Below the pieces are notes generated by a model. It saw only the letters and a program-made list of their open reading frames with translations, did not search any database and was not told the origin of the DNA. Both the position numbers and the translations under genes were made by a program. Shown in pieces: positions 41,380 to 41,937 of a DNA stretch of 41,937 bases (position 1 is the stretch's first letter; every line of letters starts with the position of its first letter). This DNA is from UBA1258 sp963643225 (lineage in GTDB: Bacteria; Bacillota; Clostridia; Lachnospirales; Lachnospiraceae): the NCBI GenBank assembly GCA_963643225.1, contig CAVIIX010000015.1:1-41937 (forward strand). Direction: 5' to 3'.

Positions 41380-41937
41380 TTAATTTATGTCAAAATCATC
41401 TGAGTCTGATACTTCAATATCGTAATTCATAAGATTTTCTTCAGGCTCAAAGGCATAATTTAACGACTTCTTTACATGTTTTTTGGGACCAGGCAAAGGA
41501 TTATGTAAAAGCATAGGAGTTTTAATTTCTTCTTTAATTTCTTCTTTAATTTCTTCCTTAACCTCTATTCTGTTTATTTCATCAGGCAAAATTTCGTTTA
41601 TGAGAGTTTTTTCAATCTTCACTAAATTTAAATCATTTTTTAAAGCCTTTTTCTTAAAATCAAATAACCATTTAATACCGAAGCCTGAAAAAATACAGAT
41701 AATGAAAGATAAATAAGTGCCCGTTAATCCAATATCAGCAGAAAAAATATATTCTAGTAAAAAAACAACACTCAATATGTTTAACAGGCTTAAATAATCC
41801 GTTTCTGCCTTAATAAAATAAAGGCCTCCGTACAATGCAAATATTGTAAAAATCAAAGAAATAGCTGCATCCTCAAAAACAGAAAAATCAAATAAAATGT
41901 TCTTAAAATATTCAAAGTTAAAGGGAAGCAGATAAAA
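41380..41937 (-). CDS. Unknown membrane protein, 5' end outside window
   Basis: The reading frame stays open through the window end, so the TTG at 41856 is not necessarily the start; the visible upstream residues include LLPFNFEYFKNILFDFSVFE. The roughly 185 visible residues contain about three hydrophobic helices (FTIFALYGGLYFI, LLNILSVVFLLEYIF, GTYLSFIICIFSGFGIKWLF), a basic turn, and a cytosolic tail with EVKEEIKEEIKEEIK and an acidic end (NYDIEVSDSDDFDIN). I do not recognise the family. The stop is 14 nt before the ftsK ATG, so it is probably cotranscribed with ftsK. Confidence 0.6.
   Translation of the reverse strand, partial: FYLLPFNFEYFKNILFDFSVFEDAAISLIFTIFALYGGLYFIKAETDYLSLLNILSVVFLLEYIFSADIGLTGTYLSFIICIFSGFGIKWLFDFKKKALKNDLNLVKIEKTLINEILPDEINRIEVKEEIKEEIKEEIKTPMLLHNPLPGPKKHVKKSLNYAFEPEENLMNYDIEVSDSDDFDIN
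41521..41556. repeat. Three perfect 12-bp tandem units in a coding region
   Basis: TTTAATTTCTTC is repeated exactly three times (41521-41532, 41533-41544, 41545-41556), encoding EEIK repeats on the minus strand in the tail of the membrane protein. Multiples of 12 keep the frame, so copy-number change would alter only tail length. Confidence 0.85.

Noticed and set aside
1..41937. CRISPR arrays, defence islands, tRNA or rRNA genes
   Set aside because: I scanned for regular direct repeats with spacers, clustered defence-type genes, and tRNA or rRNA sequence and saw none.

Overview
The window is low-GC DNA with dense, mostly overlapping genes. The gene set (aroB, lspA, sepF, mreBCD, a lipobox-bearing D,D-carboxypeptidase, NfnAB, a SpoVB/MurJ flippase, FtsK/SpoIIIE) points to an anaerobic Firmicute of class Clostridia, most like a Lachnospiraceae member. 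A run of ten N at 14359-14368 marks a scaffold join, so the source is a draft or metagenome assembly. Every gene is core-type; I see no phage, CRISPR array, toxin-antitoxin pair, tRNA or rRNA.

Layout. (1) 1-3024, plus strand: the 3' part of aroB, then lspA, an rluD-type pseudouridine synthase and a cytidylate-kinase-like gene with its own promoter. (2) 3025-4668: a tyrosine recombinase gene flanked by palindrome-rich intergenic DNA. An exact 22-nt sequence occurs on both sides in inverted orientation, inside two large hairpins. (3) 4669-7250, minus strand: an HlyD-like membrane protein, yggS/ylmE and sepF, followed by a strong bidirectional terminator. (4) 7265-7805: a one-gene unit with promoter, small P-loop protein and terminator. 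(5) 7809-41937, minus strand: about 29 genes in one direction, almost always overlapping or less than 35 nt apart.

Read in its own direction (right to left), block 5 runs: unknown membrane protein, ftsK, fhs, folD, a zinc-ribbon/CHB_HEX membrane protein, nfnS, nfnL, a zinc-ribbon membrane protein, rlmH, phoH, a degenerate HD-domain membrane protein, ybeY, a SpoVB/MurJ-type flippase, two FAD oxidoreductases, a DUF896 protein, 5-formyl-THF cyclo-ligase, miaB, mutS, mutL, miaA, mreB, mreC, mreD, PBP2, minC, rodA, mgsA and a DD-carboxypeptidase. The parts group by task: one-carbon folate and NADPH supply (fhs, folD, nfn, cyclo-ligase), rRNA/tRNA maturation (rlmH, ybeY, miaB, miaA), mismatch repair (mutS, mutL), and cell-wall elongation and shape (flippase, mreBCD, PBP2, rodA, carboxypeptidase).

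Most worth a second look: the inverted hairpins around the recombinase, which sit where two normally linked division/lipoprotein gene sets face each other; a PgpH-position HD protein that has lost its catalytic Asp and its sensor domain; a MinC without minD/minE beside it and without the RSGQ motif; methylglyoxal synthase with Glu in place of the catalytic Asp; and a PBP2 with an insertion of about 240 residues. No single locus here is clearly a new defence or mobile system.
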